From Collimonas sp. OK242 (GTDB taxonomy: Bacteria > Pseudomonadota > Gammaproteobacteria > Burkholderiales > Burkholderiaceae_D): a DNA stretch of 64,000 bases. This document shows, piece after piece, positions 34,150-43,755 of this stretch (the first letter of the stretch is position 1; the number at the start of each line of letters is the position of its first letter). Location of the stretch: positions 62,001 through 126,000 of the forward strand of contig NZ_FNOR01000011.1 in NCBI RefSeq assembly GCF_900107095.1, in the 5' to 3' direction. Below the pieces are notes generated by a model, which saw only the letters and a program-made list of their open reading frames with translations, did not search any database and was not told the origin of the DNA. The position numbers and the translations under genes were made by a program.

Positions 34150-36510
34150 CTAATGACTGAACACGCCCGGCGCACGCACCGCTTTGCGGCGTGGAAAAAT
34201 CCGTTCCAGCACGACTGCCAACGCAGGCAAGGCAGTCATCGCCATGACCAGATTCACAATGAACATGAAGGCCAGCAACTTGCCCATGTCGGCCTGGAAC
34301 TTGAGTGCCGAAAAACTCCAGGTGGCAACCCCGACGGCCAGCGTGATCGCCGTGAAAATGGTGGCCATGCCGACTTCGAGAATCGATTGCTCAATCGCCT
34401 TGACGATAGGCTGGCCGGCGGCAAGATGGCCCTGCAGGCGGTTGTATATATAGAATGCGTAATCGACGCCGATCCCCACCGCCAGCACCATCACCGGCAA
34501 GGTCGCCACGGTCAGCCCGATCTCAAACTCTTTCATGAACCAGTAACCGATGAAGGTGCCGACCGTCAGCGGCAGGCAGCAGGCGAGCACCGCGCGCAAA
34601 TCCCGGTAGACAACAAACACCAGCAACATGATCGCAGCGTAGACATAGAGCATCATCGGCAGTTCGCTTTTCGCCACTTCGTCGTTGATCGCGGCCAGCA
34701 CCCCGGCATTGCCCGCGGCAAGCCTGACCGTGATCCCCGGCGTCGGGTGAGTATCGCGGAACGCCTTGATCGCATGAATGACGCGGTTGATGGTGGTCGC
34801 CTTGTGGTCCGACAGGTACAGGTGGACCGCGGTCATGCTGCAATCCTTGTTCAGGTAACCGCGCACCCGCCCGATCTCGGTCGACAAGCCGGCATAGTTG
34901 CCGGTATCGATAGGAATCACGTTCATCTTCGGATTACCTTCGTTATAACCCTGGTTGTAGCTGCGCAGGTTGTCTGCATACGAGCTGATGGAGACGATGC
35001 CCGGCAGATTTTTCAGCGAATAGGCCAGCTTGTCGTCGAACACTCCGACTGCCGGACTTTCGCAGGACTCCGGCGGCGCCTGGATCACCACCGACAACCA
35101 GTCCAGGCCGACGTCGAAACTGTTGGCAATGGATTCGGCGTCGCGGTTAAAGCGCGCTTCCGGCCGCAACTCCGGCGCTCCGGGCTGCAAAGTGCCGACC
35201 ACGCGGTCGCGGCTCTGCCACACCGCGGTGGCGAATACGCCGCTCACCAGCACCAGCGTAATCACCGCGTTGCGCGGCTCGGCGACACGCGCCAGGGTGC
35301 GCAGCCAGCGCGCGCGTTGTTCACGCTTGAGCATGGCCTTGTCGGCATAGGCCTTGGTGAAATTGAAACAGGACGCGGCGACCGGCAGCATGACCAGATT
35401 GGTGATGATCTTGTAGCCGACCCCGAGCGAGGCGGTGATCGCCAGTTCGCGTATCATCGGGATCGGAATCAGCAGCAGCGTGATGAACGATACCAAAGCC
35501 GTCACCAGCGCCAGCGTGCCGGGTATCAGCAGCCCGGTAAAACTATGCCGCGCCGCATCCATCGACGACTTGCCGTGCGCCAGTTCGCGGGTGATGAAAT
35601 TGATCTGCTGCACGCCGTGCGAGACGCCGATGGCGAACACCAGGAACGGCACCAGCACTCCGAGCGGGTCAAGGCCAAAGCCCAGCAGGCGCAGCGTGCC
35701 GAATTGCCACACCAGCGAGGTCAGCGAACAGGCGATAGGCAGCACCGTGAAGCGCAACGAGTGGCAGTACCAATACACCGAGAGCGCGGTCAGCAGCAAG
35801 GCGATCGCGCAGAATACCAGCACCGATTTGGCGCCGTCGGCGATGTCGCCGATCTGCTTGGCGAAGCCGATGATCTGGATCTCGAAACCGGCGTCCTCAT
35901 AGGGCTTGCGCAGCTTTTCTTCGAGCAGCTGGTTGTACTGGATATAATCGATTTTCTTGCCGTCGGCGCCGGTCTCGCCGATTTCCGCCGTGATCATGGC
36001 GCTGCTCTGGTCGCGCGACACCAGCGAGCCGACGAAACCGCCTTCCGCCGTCGACTGCTTGATGCGGGCGATGTCCTCCGCGCTCAGGCTGTCGGGCGTG
36101 ACCGTACCCGGGATGATCGGCTGCGAGCGAAATCCTTCCTCGGTGATCTCGTTGATGAAGCTGTTCGGGGTCCACAAGGACTGCACGCCGAGCCGGTCGA
36201 CGTTGGGCAGATAAGCTGCCGCCTGCGTCACATTGTAGAGCCGCGTGAGCCCTTCCTTGGTCCAGATCGTGCCATTCCTGGCCTTGACCACGACCGTCAG
36301 CCGGTTGGCGCCGAACAGGTCGGCGCGATATTGCTGGAAGGTCCGCACATATTCGTGGCCGATCGGAATCTGTTTCTCGAAACCGGCGTCCATCCGCAGC
36401 TGCAAGGCAAAAAAAGCCATCACCGCGGTGAGCGCGGCAAGTACGCCCAGCACCAGCGCGCGGCGGGAAAAGAGCCAATGCTCCAGGCTTTGAATCGTTC
36501 TGTTTAACAC
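34150..36510 (-). CDS. RND-superfamily (MMPL/HAE3-type) transporter
   Basis: About 786 aa from GTG 36510, which has AGGA at 6-base spacing (GAGGAACGCAC-GTG); an in-frame ATG at 36537 gives nine more residues. Two halves each have one TM (LFSRRALVLGVLAALTAVMA), a large periplasmic loop, and five to six TMs; GIGVDYAFYIYNRL and FAIGVSHGVQQIN are the mirrored TM4-region signatures of MMPL/HAE3 proteins. These export lipids or hydrophobic compounds without a dedicated MFP. Operon partners are DUF1302, DUF1329 and YCF48 proteins. Confidence 0.87.
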   Translation of the reverse strand: MLNRTIQSLEHWLFSRRALVLGVLAALTAVMAFFALQLRMDAGFEKQIPIGHEYVRTFQQYRADLFGANRLTVVVKARNGTIWTKEGLTRLYNVTQAAAYLPNVDRLGVQSLWTPNSFINEITEEGFRSQPIIPGTVTPDSLSAEDIARIKQSTAEGGFVGSLVSRDQSSAMITAEIGETGADGKKIDYIQYNQLLEEKLRKPYEDAGFEIQIIGFAKQIGDIADGAKSVLVFCAIALLLTALSVYWYCHSLRFTVLPIACSLTSLVWQFGTLRLLGFGLDPLGVLVPFLVFAIGVSHGVQQINFITRELAHGKSSMDAARHSFTGLLIPGTLALVTALVSFITLLLIPIPMIRELAITASLGVGYKIITNLVMLPVAASCFNFTKAYADKAMLKREQRARWLRTLARVAEPRNAVITLVLVSGVFATAVWQSRDRVVGTLQPGAPELRPEARFNRDAESIANSFDVGLDWLSVVIQAPPESCESPAVGVFDDKLAYSLKNLPGIVSISSYADNLRSYNQGYNEGNPKMNVIPIDTGNYAGLSTEIGRVRGYLNKDCSMTAVHLYLSDHKATTINRVIHAIKAFRDTHPTPGITVRLAAGNAGVLAAINDEVAKSELPMMLYVYAAIMLLVFVVYRDLRAVLACCLPLTVGTFIGYWFMKEFEIGLTVATLPVMVLAVGIGVDYAFYIYNRLQGHLAAGQPIVKAIEQSILEVGMATIFTAITLAVGVATWSFSALKFQADMGKLLAFMFIVNLVMAMTALPALAVVLERIFPRRKAVRAPGVFSH

Positions 36511-36605
36511 GTGCGTTCCTCGTTCTCTATGTAACATTGTTCACGCTTCTGAACACGCTGGCCGGATGAGCGGATTGCCGAATTCATCCAGGCCAGCGCA
36601 CAGAG

Positions 36606-38426
36606 TTAAAAATTACGTGTCAAGAATGCGCCGATGAAATTGCGGTCGGAGTATGGCTGAGACACTGCATTGCCGCCGAAAAACGCGGTGAAGTTGAGCC
36701 CCGCCTGCCACACCTGCGGATTCTGGTTGAACAGCAGGTAGAAGTTGACCGATTTGGCGCCAGCCTCGTAGTTGGCGGAGAAGGTCGGCGTGTATCCCTT
36801 GACCGCGTCATAGAAGGTAATGCCGGGCGTCACCTGCCACCCCGGAATCAAGGTGCCGTCGTAGGTCCAGTTGAAGTCGATCGTAGCGCCAAGCGCAGTC
36901 GAGCTGCCCTGCCCTGCGGCAATCGGGTAGCCGAGCCCGGAGTTGTTGTTCAGCCAGGTGCCGTATGCTGCATCGGCCATCTGATACACCTGTTGTCCGT
37001 TCACGGTGCTGGCATACTTGGTGTTGGCATTGACGCCGGGATATTTGATCATCGTCAGTTCCGCCGTGAACACCGCCAGGTCGGCGTTGATCAGTTTCAG
37101 CAGGGGCTGGGTGGTCTTGGTCATGTTCAGCTGGGCGTTGATGTCGAACTGCACCTTCTTCATGTCCTTCCAGGCCCGGCAGTCGGCTCCGCTCAGCAGG
37201 TTGGTATTGGCATCGGCTGGTCCTCCCGCCAGGTAGCATCCCGACATCGCCACGGCATCGTGCGGCCGGTACGACAGCTCGGAACCGATGGCCCATTCGC
37301 CCAATGCAAAATTGGTGCTGACGCCGAGCAGACTGCGGTTCTGCAGATAAGACCATTGCGAAGAACCGTTAGCCAGATAGGACAGTACCGGCGCCTTGTC
37401 GGTGTAGTTCTCGTAGTAGAAACCGAAATTGATATCGGCGCCATCCGGCTTATAGCCGAGGCGCAGACCGAACTGCGGCTTATTGCCCGGCAGTACCGTG
37501 TTGTACTGGGCGCCGGTGGCATTGTACGGTGCGCCGGCATAGACGCCATTGAGCAGATTCTGGTTGACGCCGCTCAGGAACTGGCTGTTCTTGCTATTCG
37601 GTCCGGCGATGGTGCCGGCATCGACGCCGGCGACGTTGAAGTTCTGCGAATTGAATGATGCAGGTCCCGCGCCGCGCCCGAAGACGTCGGACGCCGACCA
37701 GAAAGTGCCGACCGGCGGGTATTTGTTGCTGTTCCATTGGAATTGATAGTAAGCCTCGGTCGACAAGCCGGACGGCAGGCTGCTCGCAAAACTGAGCATC
37801 GGCGCCGGCAGCAGGGCCTGTTTGAGCTGGGTGCCGGGAATCAGCAATTTCTGGATGTCGACCGAATTGGTGGCATTGATCCCGCCCGCGGCGAAGTAAC
37901 TTTCGCCCCAGTTGATTACCTGGTTGCCCAGTCGCACATGAGCGCGCTGCTCGCCGATATTAAAGTCCTTCTGTCCCCAGAAATCGAGCAGTTGAATACT
38001 CTGCACGGCTTGGCTCTTGACGTCCGACGCCAGCGGGGTGCGCTCCGTGCGGTCAGCGGCAAAATCGTACATTCCGGTGCCGCGCACCAGGAACTTGTAA
38101 CCCTCTTTCGGCATCGTCAGCAGCAATTCGCTGGTGAAGCTGGTGTAGCCGGTGTACGCCTGCCCTTTTTTGTAATTCAGATTACCGTCGTCACCGTTGG
38201 CCCACACGCCGGTATTCGCCGCGCTGCCGCAGCCGTGTGCATTGGGATCCCCTGTCAGGCTGCAACTCGGGTTCTTGGTGCGGACCCCGAGCCCGCCCGT
38301 GATGTTCGAGACCCACGTCGCCTGCATGTCGCCAACTCCGGTATCGAAAGTATAGGCACGCGCATGTCCGTAGGCCAGAGCCCCGCACACAGTCACGCCA
38401 ACCAATCGAGTCATTGATTTTTTCAT
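36606..38426 (-). CDS. DUF1302 outer-membrane beta-barrel protein
   Basis: 606 aa from ATG 38426 (GGGGATGGTAGAC-ATG); in-frame starts up to 38441 exist. A signal peptide ends near GHARA-YTFDTG. The mature chain has DUF1302 features: FDTGVGDMQATWVSNITGG, VRLGNQVINWGESYFAAGGI and many amphipathic strands, ending FIGAFLTRNF with the C-terminal Phe of outer-membrane barrels. It is probably an outer-membrane channel for hydrophobic substrates, working with the DUF1329 protein upstream and the RND transporter downstream. Confidence 0.87.
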   Translation of the reverse strand: MKKSMTRLVGVTVCGALAYGHARAYTFDTGVGDMQATWVSNITGGLGVRTKNPSCSLTGDPNAHGCGSAANTGVWANGDDGNLNYKKGQAYTGYTSFTSELLLTMPKEGYKFLVRGTGMYDFAADRTERTPLASDVKSQAVQSIQLLDFWGQKDFNIGEQRAHVRLGNQVINWGESYFAAGGINATNSVDIQKLLIPGTQLKQALLPAPMLSFASSLPSGLSTEAYYQFQWNSNKYPPVGTFWSASDVFGRGAGPASFNSQNFNVAGVDAGTIAGPNSKNSQFLSGVNQNLLNGVYAGAPYNATGAQYNTVLPGNKPQFGLRLGYKPDGADINFGFYYENYTDKAPVLSYLANGSSQWSYLQNRSLLGVSTNFALGEWAIGSELSYRPHDAVAMSGCYLAGGPADANTNLLSGADCRAWKDMKKVQFDINAQLNMTKTTQPLLKLINADLAVFTAELTMIKYPGVNANTKYASTVNGQQVYQMADAAYGTWLNNNSGLGYPIAAGQGSSTALGATIDFNWTYDGTLIPGWQVTPGITFYDAVKGYTPTFSANYEAGAKSVNFYLLFNQNPQVWQAGLNFTAFFGGNAVSQPYSDRNFIGAFLTRNF

Positions 38427-38528
38427 GTCTACCATCCCCAAATTCGTAAAAAATCAGATAGGCCGATTTCTTGAAGAGTATCGGCCGGGCCGGCGTCGCG
38501 CCCTACCCGCAACGCCAGCTGATTTGCA

Positions 38529-39911
38529 TCAACGGTCGCTGATCGCTCCCAGGTTCTCGCCGGTGAAAAAGTTATCGGTCAAACGCGGATCGCTCGCCTC
38601 TGGCGGATAAAATTTCAAATCCTTGCCGGTGCCGACAATCGTTTCATCAAACACATAGCGGCCGCTGATCAAATCGTTGTAGACCGAAGCCACCGGCACG
38701 CAGGCGCCGATTTCGGATTGCGAGGTGATGTAGTTTTCCTTGGCCTTCCAGATTTTTCCCTGAGCGTCGTAATCGTCGCCGACGGTAACCAGCCAGCTGT
38801 CTTCATCCACATACAAGGTTTTCTTGGGTGTAGAGTGACGCACGCCAGCCTTCACCGTCCCTTCGATCTCCCACACGCGATGCAGCTCATAGCGGCGCAG
38901 CGCAGGCTTGACGAAATTCGGCCCCAGCGCGTCGTCCATCTTGGTATTGAAGCGCTGCATCGCAAAGTTGTTATACGGTACGTAGACTTCCTTCTTGCCG
39001 ACGATCTTCCAGTCGAATCGATCCGGGTTGCCATAGAAGCCGAAGGAAATGTCCGCCGGATACTGATTCTCGTAACCGATCAGCGGCGCATCGTAGGCAT
39101 AACTCGGCAGACGGCGCACCCGGCGCTGTCCGGTGAAGTAGTAGTAGGTATCCGTGTCCTTGTTGAAGTAATAACGCTGCACCGTGCCCTGGCCGGCAAG
39201 TGCGGCAGGCTCGGAGTACAGATAATAGAAGCCATTTTGCAAACCCTTGGCATCCTGCGGCGAATGCTGGCCTTTCTTCGCCCACGGATAATAGGACAAT
39301 TGATTCCAGCGCGTGACGATGGGGTTGGTGGTTCCCGGGCGCGGCGATACGACGGTATAGCCATCCGGCCACTCTGCCGCGACGCCCTGATAACGCATGA
39401 GCCAGTTCCACATCACTTCAATTCCCTTTTGCGGCACGGGAAAAGGCACACCCGGCATCGTGGCATTCTCCAGCGACCAGCCGTCCTTGGCGATAGCCGC
39501 TTTCAGCGCGCCGTCCTTGGTGTTCTTCTCGACGGCATCAGGCAAGCCGCATTCGCGGTGGCTGGCGTAGACCGGCATGGTGTAACCCTTGACCTGCTTA
39601 AGCATCTGGATCTGACCCGGGGTCAGCTTGTCAGCGTATTTGTCGACGTTGGACGCATCGATGACAAAGAGAGGCTTTTCTGCCTTGTGCTTCCAGTAAT
39701 CTTCACGCAGCTTGCCGTACGACCAACCCGGCAGCGGACTTTGCGTACCTGAAAATTCCGGGATCGAACTATCCTTGTTGGCAGCCTTTTCGGCGCCGAC
39801 CGCAGTCAGATCCTGCCCCAGCCGCGTCACATCCGCCGCTGTCACCGCCCACGCATTTCCGGCAATCAGACCCAGCGCCGCCAATGCCCTCACAACCTGT
39901 TTTGCTTTCAT
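38529..39911 (-). CDS. DUF1329 periplasmic protein (LolA/outer-membrane lipoprotein-sorting-like fold)
   Basis: A 460-aa secreted protein: signal peptide ALAALGLIAGNAWA then VTAADVTRLGQDLTAVGAEK. DUF1329 signatures include YFTGQRRVRRLPSYAYDAPL, FGFYGNPDRFDWKIVGKKEV, and RHSTPKKTLYVDEDSWLVTV. The family has a LolA/LolB-like fold and is nearly always next to DUF1302; both are thought to handle hydrophobic compounds in the periplasm and outer membrane. It is the first gene of the four-gene operon (DUF1329-DUF1302-RND-YCF48). Confidence 0.88.
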   Translation of the reverse strand: MKAKQVVRALAALGLIAGNAWAVTAADVTRLGQDLTAVGAEKAANKDSSIPEFSGTQSPLPGWSYGKLREDYWKHKAEKPLFVIDASNVDKYADKLTPGQIQMLKQVKGYTMPVYASHRECGLPDAVEKNTKDGALKAAIAKDGWSLENATMPGVPFPVPQKGIEVMWNWLMRYQGVAAEWPDGYTVVSPRPGTTNPIVTRWNQLSYYPWAKKGQHSPQDAKGLQNGFYYLYSEPAALAGQGTVQRYYFNKDTDTYYYFTGQRRVRRLPSYAYDAPLIGYENQYPADISFGFYGNPDRFDWKIVGKKEVYVPYNNFAMQRFNTKMDDALGPNFVKPALRRYELHRVWEIEGTVKAGVRHSTPKKTLYVDEDSWLVTVGDDYDAQGKIWKAKENYITSQSEIGACVPVASVYNDLISGRYVFDETIVGTGKDLKFYPPEASDPRLTDNFFTGENLGAISDR

Positions 39912-40617
39912 GATCCAAGCTCCTCGCCAAACTTTCAGATGATGTTTCTTATAAAATCCCTCGACCCGATTCAGGATCTTGAGTTTCTGTTGCGTCTTTT
40001 AGGCCGATATTTCGGACTGAAACCTCGGACTGAAACAGCCTTGTGCGAATCAAGCCAACGTAAAAGGTGCCATGTTTTCATGCCGGATTGAGAAGGTACG
40101 TTACACCGCTGTACAGGCTAGAAATTACACGCTAAGTCCGGCTCAACTTGGATATATTGCGACATACAGTTGTCTGCCTGCGTCACGTCCGCAATAGCGT
40201 GGCAACGACGACAACTACGGCGGCTGGTCTGCCACCGCCGCTTCAATCCGCCTTATCCGGAAATATGGCATGCGCTACGACAGCGATGCCGTTTTCTCCT
40301 TATTTCCAGTCGCATCCGGCTAATTGGCCAGTTCCGTCCCGGGTCAGGATAGCGGACCGGTTTCAAACAAAAAGCGAGGAGAAGCGACGTCCGGAATGCT
40401 GCCGGCATGTGCCATCGTCGTCGGCGTCAGGCTGATGGCTGGTAGCTGCGATACGCAAGCCGGACAGTCATTATTTCCGGGACGGATATCGTCCGACGCA
40501 ACAACCCCAGACAACCCCGGTTATTGCTCGCATGGATTTGATCGCGGCGGCGGCATCGACAAAATGTGCGATTGATATCAAAATGCAAATACATTAAAAG
40601 ATGGGGGAATTGTCCAC
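39912..40617. other. Long intergenic region between DUF1329 gene and TorF-like porin
   Basis: About 700 bp, divergent. Short open frames on both strands show no family resemblance. It must carry promoters for the DUF1329 operon (left) and the porin (right). A tandem pair of CGGACTGAAAC (40013-40023 and 40026-40036, 13-bp period) is the only clear repeat. Nothing else is assigned. Confidence 0.5.
40013..40036. repeat. Tandem 11-bp direct repeat (13-bp period)
   Basis: CGGACTGAAAC occurs twice, separated by two bases, ~100 bp upstream of the DUF1329 start. It could be an operator of the operon; the period of 13 bp does not match one helical turn well. Confidence 0.35.
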
Positions 40618-41445
40618 ATGCTTCAGAAATTCGGTAAAGCTAGCGCTTATACATGCTGTGCTGCAGCCTTCACGCTCGCTTATCAGTTGCCGGCGCTGGC
40701 GCAGAGTGCGGATATCGGGGCCGCCGCTCCGGCTCTCACCGCAAATGTGACGATCGCCTCGCAATATGTGTCGCGCGGTTTTCGCCAGACCTGGGGCAAA
40801 CCGGCGCTACAGGGCGGCTTTGACTATGCCCATCCAAGCGGTTTGTTTGCCGGCACCTGGATGTCCAGCGTCAGCGATCATTTCATCGAGGGCGGTTCGG
40901 TCGAGTGGGATTTGTACGGCGGCTATACAGGCACGGCGGGCGATTTTACCTACACGGGGCAGATCTACTACTACCTCTACCCTGGCGCAGAGGTATCTTT
41001 TGCAAAAACCAAATACAACTACGGCGAAGCGCTTGCCTCGCTCACCTACAAATGGTTTAACGTCAAATACTGGCTGACTTACACGCCCGATTATTTCGGC
41101 TATAACAGCGCTACGCTGGGTATCGGCAACGGCCGGCACAGCCGCGGCTCCGGCTACCTGGATCTGAACGGCACGTTCGACCTGGGCAGCGGCTACAGTT
41201 TGCTGCTGCACTACGGGAATGAAAGGGTGAGGAATTTTTCCGCCTACAGTTTCCAGGATGGAAAAATCGCCTTGTCCAAGGTATTGGACGGCGGCTGGAC
41301 TGTCACCGGCGCAGTCACCAAAGGCTGGGGGAAAAACGGCGTCTACGATCGTTACACCACAGGCGTGCTCAACTCTGCCGGGGTTGCCGAGGTCTCCAAT
41401 CCGCTTGCCGCTACCCTGGTGCTGTCTCTTACCAAGACATTCTGA
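40618..41445 (+). CDS. TorF-family putative porin (TIGR02001-like)
   Basis: A 275-aa exported barrel protein: signal peptide ending LPALA-QSADIG, then LTANVTIASQYVSRGFRQTW, the typical opening of the family, followed by QGGFDYAHPSGLFAGTWMSSV and YYYLYPGA. The last residue is Phe (LVLSLTKTF), as in outer-membrane barrels. The start has GGGGGA nine bases upstream. Relatives are putative porins whose substrates are not generally known. Monocistronic; divergent from the DUF1329 operon. Confidence 0.88.
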   Translation: MLQKFGKASAYTCCAAAFTLAYQLPALAQSADIGAAAPALTANVTIASQYVSRGFRQTWGKPALQGGFDYAHPSGLFAGTWMSSVSDHFIEGGSVEWDLYGGYTGTAGDFTYTGQIYYYLYPGAEVSFAKTKYNYGEALASLTYKWFNVKYWLTYTPDYFGYNSATLGIGNGRHSRGSGYLDLNGTFDLGSGYSLLLHYGNERVRNFSAYSFQDGKIALSKVLDGGWTVTGAVTKGWGKNGVYDRYTTGVLNSAGVAEVSNPLAATLVLSLTKTF

Positions 41446-41540
41446 CCATGCCCTTCTCCCTCTGACGCGAAGCATCCCGCCACCCGCTGCGTTGTTGGCC
41501 TGGCTTCGGCCCTTTCTCTACCGCCCGCATCTCATGCCAT

Positions 41541-41813
41541 TCAGTAAAATCTGTCCCTGCGCTCGTCATCGCGCGGCCCGCGCACATCGATAAAACCGAT
41601 ATCGCGCAATACATGATCGCTCAGCTCGCGTGCAGTCCGTGGATGCAGTGTTGCCGGCGGACGCGGCGGCACCGGGCGCTGGCGCCACCATCCGGCTACG
41701 CGCCTGGCGGCTCGCAACAACCAGGCCAACGGCCGCCGGGAGCGCAATAATGCGAACGGTGAAGGTTGGGAGGATGCGGCGGTCATTTGACAACATGTCG
41801 ATGCGCAGTTCAT
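41541..41813 (-). CDS. DUF1127-domain small protein
   Basis: About 90 aa from ATG 41813; an in-frame GTG at 41870 would extend it to 109 aa. The C-terminal ~40 residues show the DUF1127 pattern, a basic helix then RTARELSDHVLRDIGFIDVR. DUF1127 proteins are small Arg-rich proteins, some binding RNA and affecting phosphate, C1 or stress metabolism. It diverges from a GcvA-like LysR gene; this pairing is common and suggests the LysR protein controls it. Confidence 0.75.
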   Translation of the reverse strand: MNCASTCCQMTAASSQPSPFALLRSRRPLAWLLRAARRVAGWWRQRPVPPRPPATLHPRTARELSDHVLRDIGFIDVRGPRDDERRDRFY

Positions 41814-41930
41814 ATCGGGCTCTTGAATTAAATTGGAAAACCTTGTTTGCTGGAGCAAATTAAACCGCACTTACCGATCTCGACAAAACGAAGTATTCTC
41901 ATGCCTTCGATAAGAAAAATTGATTGAGCC

Positions 41931-42818
41931 ATGCGCCGACTCCCTCCTCTTACCTCCTTGAAAGCCTTCGAAGCCGCCGCACGCCATCAAAATTTCACGC
42001 GTGCTGCGACTGAACTCCACGTCACGCAGGCGGCAATCAGCCATCAGGTCAAGCAATTGGAAGAATGGCTGGGAATGAAATTGTTTGAGCGCCGTGGCCA
42101 CGCATTAACGTTAACCCCGGATGGCAGAGCCTATTTGCCGGATGTGGCCGAGGCTCTGGATCGCCTGACTGCCGCCACAGAACGCTTGACGAGCCGCACG
42201 CTGGCCGGCCCTTTACGCATTACGGTGCTACCTTCTTTTGCGGCGAAATGGCTCATGCCTCGGCTCAGCCGATTTCATGCTGCGCATCCGGAGATAGAAT
42301 TGGATCTAGTCAGCACCGAAGAGAGTTGGGATTTTTCGAGCAAGCATTTCGATCTGGGCATCCGCCTGGGCCATGGCCGCTGGAGCGGCCTGCAAGCGGA
42401 TCTCATAGCCCAGGAATGGCTGACGCCGATGTGCAGTCCGGCGTTGAATGCGCGCAAGCCGCTGCAAATGCCGTCCGACTTGCGCCAGCACCCTTTGCTG
42501 CACGATACGCCGCGCGATGGCTGGTCGAGATGGCTGGAGCTGGTCGAAACTCCTGCGGTGGACGCCCGCAAAGGCTCAGGCTTTACCGATAGCAGCCTGG
42601 CGCTGCAGGCAGCTATCGACGGCCATGGCGTGCTGTTGGGGCGCCTGTTTTTGGCGGCCGACGACATTGCCGCAGGCCGGCTGTTAACGCCCTATCGGCA
42701 ACGCTTGAAAAATGATTTTTCCTATTGGCAGGTATATCCCAAAGCATCGGCGCTGAAACCCAGGATCATGGCTTTTCGTTCCTGGCTATTGGCAGAGGCG
42801 GCAACCTGCCAGAGCTGA
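41931..42818 (+). CDS. LysR-family transcriptional regulator, GcvA-like
   Basis: A 295-aa LTTR. The N-terminal HTH reads LPPLTSLKAFEAAARHQNFT then RAATELHVTQAAISHQVKQL, diagnostic of the GcvA subgroup, and the C-terminal two-thirds is a LysR substrate-binding domain. GcvA in E. coli controls glycine cleavage, but Burkholderiales carry many GcvA-like paralogues with other targets. Its likely target is the divergent DUF1127 gene or itself, through the short gap 41814-41930. It converges on the substrate-binding gene ending at 42851. Confidence 0.92.
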   Translation: MRRLPPLTSLKAFEAAARHQNFTRAATELHVTQAAISHQVKQLEEWLGMKLFERRGHALTLTPDGRAYLPDVAEALDRLTAATERLTSRTLAGPLRITVLPSFAAKWLMPRLSRFHAAHPEIELDLVSTEESWDFSSKHFDLGIRLGHGRWSGLQADLIAQEWLTPMCSPALNARKPLQMPSDLRQHPLLHDTPRDGWSRWLELVETPAVDARKGSGFTDSSLALQAAIDGHGVLLGRLFLAADDIAAGRLLTPYRQRLKNDFSYWQVYPKASALKPRIMAFRSWLLAEAATCQS

Positions 42819-42850
42819 TCCGCCTGCACGCTAAACGCTCCTCAATGCAC

Positions 42851-43708
42851 TTACTTCTGCAGCCACTGGCTGACGCGTTGCGGATGAGCATCTACCCATT
42901 CTTTTGCGGCCGCCTCAGGCTTTGCGCCATTTTCTACGGCCAGCATGACGCTATCGATCTCACCCGGCAGCCACGAGAAATGCTTGAGCAAATCATTGAC
43001 AGGCTTAGCCTTGGCTTCCAGGCCGGGATTGGCGATATTGTCGACGTGCTCGGCTTCGCCATAGACCTTTTTCGGATCGTCCAGGAATTTCAGCTTCCAT
43101 TTTGCGAACATCCAGTGCGGCACCCAGCCGGTCACCGCAATCGCCTTGTTATTGCGGATAGCCCGCTCCAGCTCAGCCATCATGCCGCTGCCCGAGCTGG
43201 GCATCAGCTTGTAGTCCAGGCCGTACTCCTTGATCGCCAGTTCAGTCTTGGTCATGACGCCGGCGCCGGCGTCGATGCCGACGATGCGGCCATCGAACGC
43301 AGCCTTTTGTGCAGGCAGATCGGAGATGCTGCCGGCGTTGACGTAAGCCGGCACGATCAAGCCTATCCTGGCGCCAGGATAATTGACGCCCAGGTTCACC
43401 ACCTTATCCTTGAGTTTTTCGTAGTACGCGCCCTGCGTCACCGGCAGCCAGGCTGACATAGTGGCGTCCAGGTCGCCGCGCGCCACGCCCTGCCACATGA
43501 GTCCGGCGGAGACCGGTATCAGTTTCACCTCATAACCCAGATTCTGGCGGATGACCTGCGCTGCGACATAAGTGGTCGCGACACTGTCCGACCAGCCTTC
43601 GACATAGCCGATCTTGATGCCCGGCCTGGCATCGGCTGCGGCGATTCCCGAGCTCGCCACGCACGCCAGCGCAACGATCAGATAACACAATTTTCGTATC
43701 GAATTCAT
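42851..43708 (-). CDS. Quaternary-amine ABC substrate-binding protein (OpuAC family, orphan)
   Basis: A 285-aa exported protein: signal peptide (YLIVALACVASSGIAAADA), then IKIGYVEGWSDSVATTYVAA and GVARGDLDATMSAWLPVTQG of the OpuAC/ProX type, with VTGWVPHWMFAKWKLKFLDD in the ligand lobe. No permease or ATPase is adjacent. In Pseudomonas, several orphan binding proteins (CbcX, CaiX, BetX) share one permease/ATPase; this one probably docks on ChoW/ChoV with another specificity such as betaine or carnitine. It is the last gene downstream of gbcB, separated by a REP-like palindrome. Confidence 0.88.
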   Translation of the reverse strand: MNSIRKLCYLIVALACVASSGIAAADARPGIKIGYVEGWSDSVATTYVAAQVIRQNLGYEVKLIPVSAGLMWQGVARGDLDATMSAWLPVTQGAYYEKLKDKVVNLGVNYPGARIGLIVPAYVNAGSISDLPAQKAAFDGRIVGIDAGAGVMTKTELAIKEYGLDYKLMPSSGSGMMAELERAIRNNKAIAVTGWVPHWMFAKWKLKFLDDPKKVYGEAEHVDNIANPGLEAKAKPVNDLLKHFSWLPGEIDSVMLAVENGAKPEAAAKEWVDAHPQRVSQWLQK

Positions 43709-43755
43709 GGTCGACCTCTTTCAGTATGCTGCGATTTATACTGCCTGATTTAATT

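Noticed and set aside
34075-36507. An 810-codon plus-strand open frame opposite the RND gene
   Set aside because: Antisense shadow of the MMPL/RND coding sequence; very Arg/His/Gln-rich, with no domain.
40148-40575. Short plus-strand frames upstream of the TorF-like porin
   Set aside because: Mutually overlapping, no ribosome-binding sites, no similarity to known families; treated as a regulatory region.
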